Positions 1 through 6,161 of a stretch of 6,161 nucleotides of DNA are shown here, in pieces. A model generated the notes under the pieces. The model was not told the DNA's origin. It saw only the letters and a program-made list of their open reading frames with translations, and searched no databases. Numbering within the stretch: position 1 is the stretch's first letter; every line of letters begins with the position of its first letter. Origin of the DNA: an uncultured bacterium (GTDB lineage Bacteria > Chloroflexota > Anaerolineae > JACIWP01); the NCBI GenBank assembly GCA_903872005.1, contig CAIQJD010000345.1, positions 1 through 6,161 of the forward strand, written 5' to 3'. Both the position numbers and the translations under genes were made by a program.

Positions 1-1
1 C

Positions 2-1039
2 CACCTGAACACGGCCAACCCCAGTGAAGAACAACTGGACTATGAGCTGCTGACGCGCAACAAGATGCTGGACGCTCAGGAAGCATTACAGCGGTTCACC
101 CTCCAGGCCAAGATTGATATGTTCAAGGCCGAACACGACGTAGTCGCGGCCCAGGACACCCTGGCGAACGCCATTCAGACGCTGGCCGAAGCGAAGGCCG
201 GCCCCACAGCGACTACCCTGACCTCGGCGCAGAATGCCGTCGCCCAGGGCGAATACGATGTGCTGAAGACCGACCAGGATCTCAAGGATCTTCTCGCCGG
301 CCCCGACCAGGACAAAGTCAAGCTGGCGCAGTCGCGCTACGACGCGGCCAAGGCCACCTATGACGACGCCGTCGCGGCGCTCAAGAGCGCGACCATGGTC
401 GCCCCCTTCGCCGGCACGGTCGTCTCGGTCAACGCCGCGGTGGGCGACCTGGTCTCCCCGAATCTGGTCATCTTCACGCTGGCCGACCTGACCGAGCTGC
501 GTATCTTGGCGAGCATTGACGAGACGCAGATCACGGGCGTCGCGGTCGGGCAGCCGGTCGCCATCACTCTGGATGCCTTGCCGGGCAAGAAGCTGCAGGG
601 CCAGATTCTCGAAGTGCCGCTCGATGGCAAGCTGTCCAACAATGTCGTGACCTTCTCAGTGGACATCGCCCTGACCAAGACCGACGGCGCCGCGCTCAAG
701 CCGGGCATGACGGCTAATCTGGTCATCACCACCGGCTCCAAGAAGAGCGTATTGATCGTCCCCACCATGGGCGTCGCGACCAACTCGCAAGGCACATTGG
801 TGACGGTGCGCGAATCGGCCACCAGCAAGACGACCAGCCAAGTGCCGGTCGAGATCGGCATCAAGAACGGATCGTATACCGAGATCGTGCGTGGCTTGAA
901 CGAAGGCGACATCGTGGTCATCACGTACAAAGCGCAATCAACGACGCAGAATCAGCGCGGTTTCGATGGCGGGCCGCCGCCGGGCGCGGCTGGTGGAAGC
1001 ACAAGCAACAGCAACCAGAATCAGCGCACCGGGAACTAG
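2..1039 (+). CDS. HlyD/MacA-family efflux adaptor subunit, 5'-partial (adaptor 1)
   Basis: Seen: the frame is open from the first bases to TAG at 1037-1039, giving 345 residues. The ATG at 65 is not taken as the start, because the codons before it continue the same helical coding sequence and the family's N-terminus is missing. Numbering from base 2, residues about 10-130 are an Ala/Gln/Lys-rich coiled-coil arm with AGP breaks at 66-68 and 99-101. Residues 133-162 are the second half of a lipoyl-like domain (APFAGTV, GDLV). A beta-barrel follows (about 166-246; IDET, LPGK, LKPGMTAN), then a membrane-proximal domain ending in RGLNEGD, and a Gly/Pro/Asn/Gln-rich tail. Known: such adaptors link an inner-membrane exporter to the outside, in MacAB- or YknX-like pumps. 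Inferred: the lost part holds the membrane anchor, first lipoyl half and first helical arm. It is a tandem paralogue of the next gene, 34 bases downstream, and probably shares its operon. The substrate cannot be told. Confidence 0.92.
   Translation, partial: HLNTANPSEEQLDYELLTRNKMLDAQEALQRFTLQAKIDMFKAEHDVVAAQDTLANAIQTLAEAKAGPTATTLTSAQNAVAQGEYDVLKTDQDLKDLLAGPDQDKVKLAQSRYDAAKATYDDAVAALKSATMVAPFAGTVVSVNAAVGDLVSPNLVIFTLADLTELRILASIDETQITGVAVGQPVAITLDALPGKKLQGQILEVPLDGKLSNNVVTFSVDIALTKTDGAALKPGMTANLVITTGSKKSVLIVPTMGVATNSQGTLVTVRESATSKTTSQVPVEIGIKNGSYTEIVRGLNEGDIVVITYKAQSTTQNQRGFDGGPPPGAAGGSTSNSNQNQRTGN
197..394 (+). repeat. Two 99-base (33-residue) coiled-coil repeat units in adaptor 1
   Basis: Two units begin with Ala-Gly-Pro, both coded GCC GGC CCC, at 197 and 296, exactly 99 bases apart. 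The remainder is a diverged Ala/Gln/Lys/Asp-rich helix, so this is a protein-level rather than a DNA-level repeat. The second unit runs directly into the second lipoyl half-motif. Confidence 0.6.
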
Positions 1040-1061
1040 GGCTACCAGAGGAACCAAGGAT

Positions 1062-1065
1062 GGAG
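1062..1065 (+). promoter_or_regulatory. Ribosome binding site of adaptor 2
   Basis: GGAG lies 8 bases before the ATG at 1074. It decides the start: an in-frame ATG at 966 lies inside the preceding gene, has no comparable site, and would add 36 residues that merely read the Gly-rich tail of adaptor 1 out of frame. Confidence 0.7.
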
Positions 1066-1073
1066 ATGACACT

Positions 1074-2789
1074 ATGAAGAAACTGCGGACGTGGCTCATT
1101 ATACTGATCTTGGCCGTAGCCGCCGGCGGTGGGGCATTCTATCTGACGCAGGGAAAGATCACGTTGCCTTCAACAGCTACAGCGACTGCGACGCCTACTT
1201 CTTATACGCAAAACGTGCAAGTGCAACGCGGCAATATCACCGCCAGCATCTCGCCCACCGGCGATGTCTATGCCGTCAACTCGGCGAGCCTGAGCTTCCG
1301 CGTGACGGCGACTATCTTGGAGCTGAACGCCAAAGCCGGCCAGGTCGTGAAGAAGGGCGATGTGTTGGCGAAAGCCGATACGACCTCCTTCCAGCGCACA
1401 GTGGATCAGGCGCAGGCCGATCTGCTGTCCGCCCAGGACGATCTGACGACGTTGCAAGATGGCTATACGGACCTGGATATCCGCAAGGCCAAACTGACGG
1501 TGGCCCAGGCCGAAGCCAGCGTCGCCGCGGCGAAGCAGGCGAAAGCAGACCTGTTGGCCCCGGATCTGGACACGCTGAAGCAGAGCGTCAGCACCGCGCA
1601 GTATGATTTGGAAAGCGCCCGGCTGAATCTGGATCTGACCAAGATCAACACGACGGTTACCAAGTCGGTGCGCGACCTGGAATACACCCTGCAATGGTAT
1701 GATCGCGCCATACGCGACCTGCAGGCGGCCAAACCCGGCGCCAACCCGGACATCGTCAGCCCGGCCTCGAATGGGACGGCGCAAGCCAGCTTGGCCGCCC
1801 CCGGCGGTCGCTCTTCGGCGCAGCCTCTCACTCTGGAGGAGGCGCAAGCCGGCCGGGCCGATACCCAGAAGGCGCTGACGCTGGCGCGGCTCAACGCGAC
1901 CATGACGCTGGAAAGCGCCCAGAGCCGCGTGACACAGGCGATCCAAAAGCTGGCAGACGCGCAGGACAAGCTCAAGGACGCCCAGGCCGGCCCCGACGCG
2001 GTCGAGCTAGCGCAGGCGGATAACACCATCGTGCAGGCGCAGGCCAAGCTGGCCAAGGCTCAGGACGATCTGAAGACCATGCAAGCCGGCCCCGACAAGA
2101 AGAAAGTGGAGTTGGCGCAGGCCAAGGTGGATGCGGCCAAGGCGACCCTGGCGCAGGCGCAAGCCAACCTGTTGTATACCGCGCTCGCCGCGCCCTTCAA
2201 TGGCACGATCATCGCCGTGAATGTCGAAGCCGGCGACGACGTGACCTCCAGCAAGGTCGTCTTGACGATGGCCGACCTGAGCCTGTTGCAGGTGCGGGCC
2301 ACCATTGACGAGACCAAGATCACGCAGGTCAAAGTGGATCAGGTCGCTACCATCACCTTCGACGCCCTGCCTGGCAAGACCTTCAAGGGCAAGGTGTTGG
2401 AAGTGCCGGTGCAGGGCACGCTGTCCAATAACGTGGTGAACTACGCGGTGCCCATCAGCCTGGAGAATCTGCCGGCCGGCACGCTCAAGCCGGGCATGAC
2501 GGCCAATATCACCCTGGTGACGGGGAGCAAGCAGAACGTGTTGCTCCTGCCGGCCTACGCCGTGCAGCAGACCACCGACGGCGTCGTCGTGAACGTCCTG
2601 GAAACCAGCGGGCAGACCACGCAGACGCCGGTGCAGACCGGCCTGACCAATGGCGTCTACGTTGAAATCACGCGTGGCCTGAACGAGGGCGATACCGTCG
2701 TGGCAACGCTCAAGGCGAGCACGACCCAGCAGAACTTCGGCGGCGGCGGCGCGGGCAATATCACGTTCTTCGGCAGTGGCGGCAGGTAG
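1074..2789 (+). CDS. HlyD/MacA-family efflux adaptor subunit, complete (adaptor 2)
   Basis: This is a 571-residue membrane-fusion (adaptor) protein. Seen: an N-terminal MKK followed by one hydrophobic segment (about 7-24) that looks like an uncleaved membrane anchor; no lipobox Cys is present. A Thr/Ala-rich linker (31-42) and a first lipoyl half (about 52-101; AGQVVKKGDVLAK) follow. A long helical hairpin spans about 104-370 and is interrupted by a Pro/Gly/Ser-rich stretch at 219-252; AGP breaks lie at 305-307 and 338-340. The second lipoyl half is at 371-401 (AAPFNGTI), the beta-barrel at about 405-485 (IDET, LPGK, LKPGMTAN), the membrane-proximal domain to about 548 (RGLNEGD), and a Gly-rich tail ends the protein. 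Known: adaptors of this kind bind MacB/FtsX-type permeases and form an extracytoplasmic conduit. Inferred: it works with the permease 20 bases downstream and with adaptor 1, perhaps as a hetero-oligomer. The hairpin is longer than in many MacA-type proteins. Substrate unknown. Confidence 0.94.
   Translation: MKKLRTWLIILILAVAAGGGAFYLTQGKITLPSTATATATPTSYTQNVQVQRGNITASISPTGDVYAVNSASLSFRVTATILELNAKAGQVVKKGDVLAKADTTSFQRTVDQAQADLLSAQDDLTTLQDGYTDLDIRKAKLTVAQAEASVAAAKQAKADLLAPDLDTLKQSVSTAQYDLESARLNLDLTKINTTVTKSVRDLEYTLQWYDRAIRDLQAAKPGANPDIVSPASNGTAQASLAAPGGRSSAQPLTLEEAQAGRADTQKALTLARLNATMTLESAQSRVTQAIQKLADAQDKLKDAQAGPDAVELAQADNTIVQAQAKLAKAQDDLKTMQAGPDKKKVELAQAKVDAAKATLAQAQANLLYTALAAPFNGTIIAVNVEAGDDVTSSKVVLTMADLSLLQVRATIDETKITQVKVDQVATITFDALPGKTFKGKVLEVPVQGTLSNNVVNYAVPISLENLPAGTLKPGMTANITLVTGSKQNVLLLPAYAVQQTTDGVVVNVLETSGQTTQTPVQTGLTNGVYVEITRGLNEGDTVVATLKASTTQQNFGGGGAGNITFFGSGGR
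1986..2183 (+). repeat. Two 99-base (33-residue) coiled-coil repeat units in adaptor 2
   Basis: The period is the same as in adaptor 1. Ala-Gly-Pro, again coded GCC GGC CCC, stands at 1986 and 2085, each followed by Asp and a few residues later by a Leu-Ala-Gln-Ala stretch. The second unit leads into the second lipoyl half, so both the spacing and the position in the protein are conserved between the paralogues. Confidence 0.6.
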
Positions 2790-2795
2790 AGGAGG
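2788..2795 (+). promoter_or_regulatory. Ribosome binding site of the permease gene, long spacing
   Basis: A strong purine-rich AGAGGAGG overlaps the stop codon of adaptor 2, but it lies 14 bases from the ATG at 2810, longer than the usual 5-10. A weak GAAG at 2802-2805 is only 4 bases from the ATG. No alternative in-frame start lies between them, and the protein from 2810 begins like its family, so the start stands. The overlap with the stop fits translational coupling. Confidence 0.55.
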
Positions 2796-2809
2796 CTGAA
2801 CGAAGTCTT

Positions 2810-4033
2810 ATGAACATCTTCCAGAGCACCGTCCTGGCCACGCAGTCCATCCTGCGTAACAAGCTGCGGGCCTCCTTGACCATGTTGGGCATCGTCATCG
2901 GCGTGGCGGCGGTGATCGCGTTGGTCGCCGCCGGCGCCGGCGCGCAGGCGCAAGTACTGGAACGTTTCGAGAGCCTGGGGGCGAATATCCTGACCATCCA
3001 GCCGGGAGCATCGCTCTTCCGCGGACCGAACAGCAGCAGTTCGAAGTCTTTCACGAACGCAGACATCGAAACGATCCGCATGTTGGCGACATCGGTCAAG
3101 GCGTTGGCGCCGCAGTACTCCGGCCGCGCCACGCTGGGGTACGGGTCCAACAATACTAGCTCCCAGGTCCTGGGCACAACGTCCGAGTACGCGATCGTGA
3201 ACGAACTGCAGTTGAGTGAAGGCCGCTTCCTGAGCGAGCTGGATGAGGCCAATCGGGAGCGCGTCGTCATCCTCAGCTCGACGATGGCCGACACCCTCTT
3301 CAGCGGCACGCTGATTGACCCGGTCGGCCAGATGATCAAGATCAATCGCGAGCCGTATGAAGTGATCGGCGTGCTGGCCGCGGTGGACTCGCGCATCCCG
3401 TTCATGTCCAGCAATGACGCGATCATCCCGTTGAGCACGGCGCAGCTCAAGTTCGGCGGCGTGAGCAACAAGACGGTCAGTAGCATCAGCGTCAAAGTGG
3501 TCTCGTCCTCGCAGGTCGCCTTCGCCAAGGCCGAGCTGGCGACTATCGTGCGGACCATGCGCGGCATCGCGGCCGGCAAGTCCGACGACTTCAACATCCA
3601 GGATCCGAGCCAGATCGTCGAGAACATCACGGCGACGACCCAAACCTTCACAACCCTGCTGGGCAGCATCGCGGCTATCTCGCTGGTGGTGGGCGGCATC
3701 GGCATCATGAACATCATGCTGGTGTCGGTCACGGAGCGCACGCGCGAGATCGGCATCCGCAAGGCGGTGGGCGCGAAGCGCCGGCACATCTTGCTGCAAT
3801 TCCTGGTCGAGTCCACCGTGCTGAGCGTCCTGGGAGGCGTCATTGGGATTGCCATCGGCATCGGCGCGGCGCAGATCATCGCGCCGATGCTCGGAGCCAG
3901 CAAAGCCGTCGTCACCAGCAGCAGCATCATTCTGGCCCTGGCCGTCTCCATGGGCGTGGGCATCTTCTTTGGCATCTATCCGGCCAACCGGGCCGCGCAG
4001 CTCAACCCGATTGATGCCTTGCGCTACGAGTAA
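2810..4033 (+). CDS. MacB/FtsX-type ABC transporter permease
   Basis: This is the membrane subunit of a MacAB-like ABC exporter, 407 residues, the usual length for a stand-alone permease of this class. Seen: a short cytoplasmic helix with RNKLRASLTMLGI, TM1 (about 22-44), and a large extracytoplasmic domain (about 45-275; LGANILTI, EGRF, INREPYEVIGV). TM2 (about 281-305; VVGGIGIMNIMLVSV) is followed by the cytoplasmic coupling segment TERTREIGIRKAVGAKRR (308-325), TM3 (about 329-358), TM4 (about 371-392) and the family's terminal signature ending in NPIDALRYE. Known: these are mechanotransmission transporters. The dimeric permease is driven by a separate or fused ATPase and acts on substrates or partners on the outer face through an adaptor. 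Here there is no Walker A or B sequence and no fused ATPase domain, unlike Escherichia coli MacB. Inferred: it pairs with the two adaptors upstream, and its ATPase lies outside the window. Substrate (drug, peptide, lipid or siderophore) cannot be read from the sequence. Confidence 0.95.
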   Translation: MNIFQSTVLATQSILRNKLRASLTMLGIVIGVAAVIALVAAGAGAQAQVLERFESLGANILTIQPGASLFRGPNSSSSKSFTNADIETIRMLATSVKALAPQYSGRATLGYGSNNTSSQVLGTTSEYAIVNELQLSEGRFLSELDEANRERVVILSSTMADTLFSGTLIDPVGQMIKINREPYEVIGVLAAVDSRIPFMSSNDAIIPLSTAQLKFGGVSNKTVSSISVKVVSSSQVAFAKAELATIVRTMRGIAAGKSDDFNIQDPSQIVENITATTQTFTTLLGSIAAISLVVGGIGIMNIMLVSVTERTREIGIRKAVGAKRRHILLQFLVESTVLSVLGGVIGIAIGIGAAQIIAPMLGASKAVVTSSSIILALAVSMGVGIFFGIYPANRAAQLNPIDALRYE

Positions 4034-4034
4034 A

Positions 4035-4065
4035 CTCGCATGGCCGGCCGAGCCGGCCGTGCGGG
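4035..4065 (+). promoter_or_regulatory. GC-rich hairpin between permease stop and glycosyltransferase start
   Basis: The left arm 4037-4048 pairs with the right arm 4052-4063 around the three-base loop CGA (12 pairs, one of them G-U). C4035-G4065 and T4036-G4064 can extend it to 14 pairs. It starts two bases after the permease TAA. No T-run follows, so it is not a classical intrinsic terminator. The right arm overlaps the GGGAG ribosome binding site of the next gene. Possible roles are protection of the upstream mRNA 3' end, attenuation, or translational coupling; the sequence alone does not choose between them. Confidence 0.6.
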
Positions 4066-4067
4066 AG
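4063..4067 (+). promoter_or_regulatory. Ribosome binding site of the glycosyltransferase gene
   Basis: GGGAG lies 8 bases before the ATG at 4076. Its first three bases are in the right arm of the 4035-4065 hairpin, so folding would partly hide it. It favours the 4076 start over an in-frame ATG at 4040, which lies inside the hairpin and has only a weak GAG before it. Confidence 0.6.
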
Positions 4068-4075
4068 CGACGCGT

Positions 4076-6161
4076 ATGTTGCAGTACTTTCAACGGTGGG
4101 CCAGGGCAGAAGCAGACTGGCCCACCAGACCCCACTGGACACGCCGGGAGGTCGTCCTCTGCGCCGGCCTCCTGGCGATAGCCCTCCTCTTGCGCGTCAT
4201 CAGCCTCAACGATGTCCCGCCGGGCATGCAACACGATGAGGTCTTCGACGCGCGCTTCGCCACGGAAATCCTGAACGGGGCGCGGCCGGTCTTCTTCGAC
4301 GAGAATACCGGCGTCTTCCCGCTCTTCCCCTACCTGGTCGCCGGCGCCTTCGCCCTGCTGGGGCGCAACGTCATCGCCCTGCGCCTCACCGCGGCCGGCG
4401 TCGGCGTCGCCGGCCTGGCGGTCAGTTACCTGCTGCTGCGCGAGCTGGTCGGCCGCAAAGCCGCGCTCCTGGCCCTGGCCGGCCTGAGCGTCTCCTTCTG
4501 GCACCTCTTCGACAGTCGCGTCGGCATCGAGCCGATCATCGCGCCGCTGATGGCCGGCCTGACCTTCTACCTGTTCTGGCAAGCTTTGCGGCGCGGCCGG
4601 CTCCTCTGGCATCTGGCGGCCGGCCTGAGCATGGGCGCGGCCCAATATGCCCATCGCACCGGCCCGCTCATCCCGCTCACCGTCGCCGCCTTCGTCGTCT
4701 ATCTGCTCCTGACGCGGCGCGACTGGCTGTGCGGCGACGGCCGGCGTCTCACCCTGCGGCGCGGCCTGGCCGGCGTGGCCGTGACCTTCCTCGTCGCCGG
4801 CCTGGTCGCCGCGCCCCTGGCAGCGCACATCCTCAGCCATACGGACGCCTCGCTGTTACGCGTGCGCCAATTGAGCTACGACCTCACAGCCCTGCTGGGC
4901 GGCAACCTGGGGCCTGTCTGGAAGGATGTCATGGGCGTCCTGGGCATGTTCGGCCTGCGCGGCGACCCGGAATGGCGCTACAATATCGCCTATCGGCCCA
5001 TCTTCGACCCGCTGACCGGCGCTCTCTTCTGGACCGGCATTGCGCTCTGTCTGGCGCGCCTGCGCCGGCCGGCCAATGCCCTGCTCCTCCTCTGGCTGCC
5101 CATCAACCTGGCGGCCGCCGCGGTCACATCGCCCAGCCCGGCCAGCACGCGCGCCCTGGGCGCAATTGTCCCGATCTACACCATGCCGGCCATCGTGTTA
5201 GCAGCCGGCTGGGACTGGGCCAACTGGCGGCAGGACCGGCGCGCGCGCCTTGCCATCGCCGGGTTGGCGGCGCTCCTGCTGGCCGGCAACGCCCTCTGGA
5301 CGCTGCGCGACTACTTCTACGTCTGGCCGGCGAGCGAAGAGGCGCGCGCGATCTATCGCGCCGATCTGGCCGACGCGGCCGACTATCTGGACGACCAGCA
5401 GCCGGCCGGCGCCGTCTGCATCTCGGCGCAGTTCGCCGCCGACCTGGATCAACAGACTTTCGACTATACCCTGCGCGACAAGCGCCAGGTCAAGTGGTTC
5501 GACGGCCGGCAATCGCTGGTGATCCCGGCCACGCCGCAGAACGAGCCAGTGACCTATGTCTTCCCGGCCACCAATCCCATATCGCCGGCCATCGAGCAAC
5601 GCCTGGAGCCGGCGCTGGCCCGGCCCCAGGAGATCATGGATCGCGCTGGCGCAGTGACGCTGGAGATCTACACCCTGGAGCCGGCGCAGATGGAGCGCGT
5701 GCGCGATCTCCAGCCGGCCTATCCCCTGGGCGTCAACCTCAGCGACGAGATTGACCTGATCGGCTACGACTTGCCGCAGACGGTCCAGGCCGGCGAGAGC
5801 GTGAATCTGACCGTCTACTGGCGGGTGCGCCACGGTGGGCATGGCGACGTCAGCTACGCCTTCTTCGCCCATCTCCTGGATGCCCACGACGTGGGCTGGG
5901 CACAGGATGATCCGACCGGCTTCCCCTCGCATAGCTGGGGAGCCGGCGATCTGGTCATTCAGTTCTTCAATCTTGCCGTCCCCGGCGACGCGCCGCCGGG
6001 CGTCTACCACATTGAGCTGGGCGTGTATGCTCAGAGCAACGGCCAACGCCTGGCGCAGATAGACGCGGCCGGCAATCTCGGCTCCGATGTCCTGACCCTC
6101 CATCGCCTGAACGTGGCCGTGCCGACGCTGCCGCCGGCGGCCGAGGAGCTGCCCATTGCCG
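4076..6161 (+). CDS. Polytopic GT-C glycosyltransferase (family 39/ArnT-like) with C-terminal beta-sandwich module, 3'-partial
   Basis: The frame is open from ATG 4076 through the right edge: 695 complete codons, no stop. Seen: a charged N-terminus, then about 10-12 hydrophobic segments between residues 26 and 410 (for example 26-44, 100-121, 128-144, 230-251, 332-350, 363-378, 392-410). The loop after the first segment has MQHDEVFDAR; Asp54-Glu55 match the acidic pair that is catalytic in GT-C enzymes. The aromatic/proline stretch FPLFPYL (81-87), DSRVGIEP (146-153) and YAHRTGPLIPL (191-201) also fit this fold. A soluble part follows from about 415, with a probable beta-sandwich at about 554-665 (IDLIGYDL, LTVYWR, FFAHLLD, APPGVYHIELGVY). 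Known: GT-C enzymes move sugars from polyprenyl-phosphate donors to lipids, proteins or glycans on the outer membrane face. Inferred: a cell-envelope role; acceptor unknown. An in-frame ATG at 4040 would add 12 residues. It is 42 bases from the permease and may be a separate unit. Its GC content and GCCGGC density are higher than in the transporter genes. Confidence 0.85.
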   Translation, partial: MLQYFQRWARAEADWPTRPHWTRREVVLCAGLLAIALLLRVISLNDVPPGMQHDEVFDARFATEILNGARPVFFDENTGVFPLFPYLVAGAFALLGRNVIALRLTAAGVGVAGLAVSYLLLRELVGRKAALLALAGLSVSFWHLFDSRVGIEPIIAPLMAGLTFYLFWQALRRGRLLWHLAAGLSMGAAQYAHRTGPLIPLTVAAFVVYLLLTRRDWLCGDGRRLTLRRGLAGVAVTFLVAGLVAAPLAAHILSHTDASLLRVRQLSYDLTALLGGNLGPVWKDVMGVLGMFGLRGDPEWRYNIAYRPIFDPLTGALFWTGIALCLARLRRPANALLLLWLPINLAAAAVTSPSPASTRALGAIVPIYTMPAIVLAAGWDWANWRQDRRARLAIAGLAALLLAGNALWTLRDYFYVWPASEEARAIYRADLADAADYLDDQQPAGAVCISAQFAADLDQQTFDYTLRDKRQVKWFDGRQSLVIPATPQNEPVTYVFPATNPISPAIEQRLEPALARPQEIMDRAGAVTLEIYTLEPAQMERVRDLQPAYPLGVNLSDEIDLIGYDLPQTVQAGESVNLTVYWRVRHGGHGDVSYAFFAHLLDAHDVGWAQDDPTGFPSHSWGAGDLVIQFFNLAVPGDAPPGVYHIELGVYAQSNGQRLAQIDAAGNLGSDVLTLHRLNVAVPTLPPAAEELPIA

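Noticed and set aside
966..1073. Upstream in-frame ATG at 966 as the start of adaptor 2
   Set aside because: The extra 36 residues are an out-of-frame reading of the tail of adaptor 1. ATG 1074 has GGAG 8 bases upstream and gives a normal MKK plus membrane anchor.
1040..1073. Possible promoter or terminator between the two adaptors
   Set aside because: The 34-base gap holds only purine-rich ribosome-binding sequence; I see no -35/-10 pair and no hairpin.
4035..4065. Hairpin as a classical Rho-independent terminator
   Set aside because: No T-run follows the stem; the next bases are AGCGACGCG and then the start region of the next gene. Kept as a structured element of unknown role.
4040..4075. 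ATG at 4040 as the start of the glycosyltransferase
   Set aside because: It is in frame and cannot be excluded, but it lies in the hairpin, has only a weak GAG upstream and adds a Gly/Arg/Ala peptide without family resemblance. ATG 4076 has a good GGGAG.
2657..4840. Minus-strand open frame of 727 codons covering the permease and both its flanks
   Set aside because: It lies antisense to three well-supported genes, crosses their boundaries, and is an Asp/His/Arg/Gln-rich low-complexity translation typical of the complement of GC-rich codons. It has no recognisable domain.
4729..5754. Plus-strand open frame of 341 codons in another frame within the glycosyltransferase
   Set aside because: Its translation is Arg/Pro/Gly/Ala-rich with no domain, while the overlapping frame from 4076 shows membrane segments and GT-C motifs throughout.
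5198..6103. Minus-strand open frame of 301 codons under the glycosyltransferase
   Set aside because: It is antisense to the continuous GT-C reading frame, shows no family motifs and has the composition of a shadow frame.

Overview
The window is GC-rich, roughly 62-65 % by eye and higher in the last third. It is almost fully coding on the + strand, with four co-directional genes separated by only 20-42 bases. The first gene is cut by the left edge and the last by the right edge. The gene content suggests a free-living GC-rich bacterium. Three traits point to a Chloroflexota-like (Anaerolineae/Caldilineae) genome: paired HlyD-type adaptors with Ala/Gln/Lys coiled coils and Gly-rich tails, a stand-alone MacB-type permease, and a family-39-like membrane glycosyltransferase carrying a C-terminal beta-sandwich module. 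This taxonomic placement is inference from protein style, not a database result.

Positions 2-2789 hold two tandem paralogous periplasmic/extracytoplasmic adaptor proteins (MFP/HlyD/MacA-like). The first lacks its N-terminus because of the window edge; the second is complete, with a membrane anchor. Positions 2810-4033 encode an ABC transporter permease of the MacB/FtsX class. The three probably form one operon for an export pump: the adaptors assemble on the extracytoplasmic domain of the permease, and a separate LolD/MacB-type ATPase supplies energy. No ATPase gene lies in the window, so it must be upstream of base 1 or elsewhere.

At 4034-4075 a GC-rich perfect-to-wobble hairpin sits directly behind the permease stop and reaches into the ribosome binding site of the next gene. 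From 4076 to the right edge runs a large polytopic GT-C glycosyltransferase whose soluble C-terminal part is unfinished at the edge.

No RNA genes, CRISPR array, insertion sequence, origin or attachment site is visible, and no gene-free stretch exceeds 42 bases. I see no clearly novel system. The points most worth a second look are the hairpin over the glycosyltransferase ribosome binding site, the strong excess of the palindrome GCCGGC in all reading frames, the 33-residue coiled-coil repeats, and the double-adaptor/no-ATPase layout.
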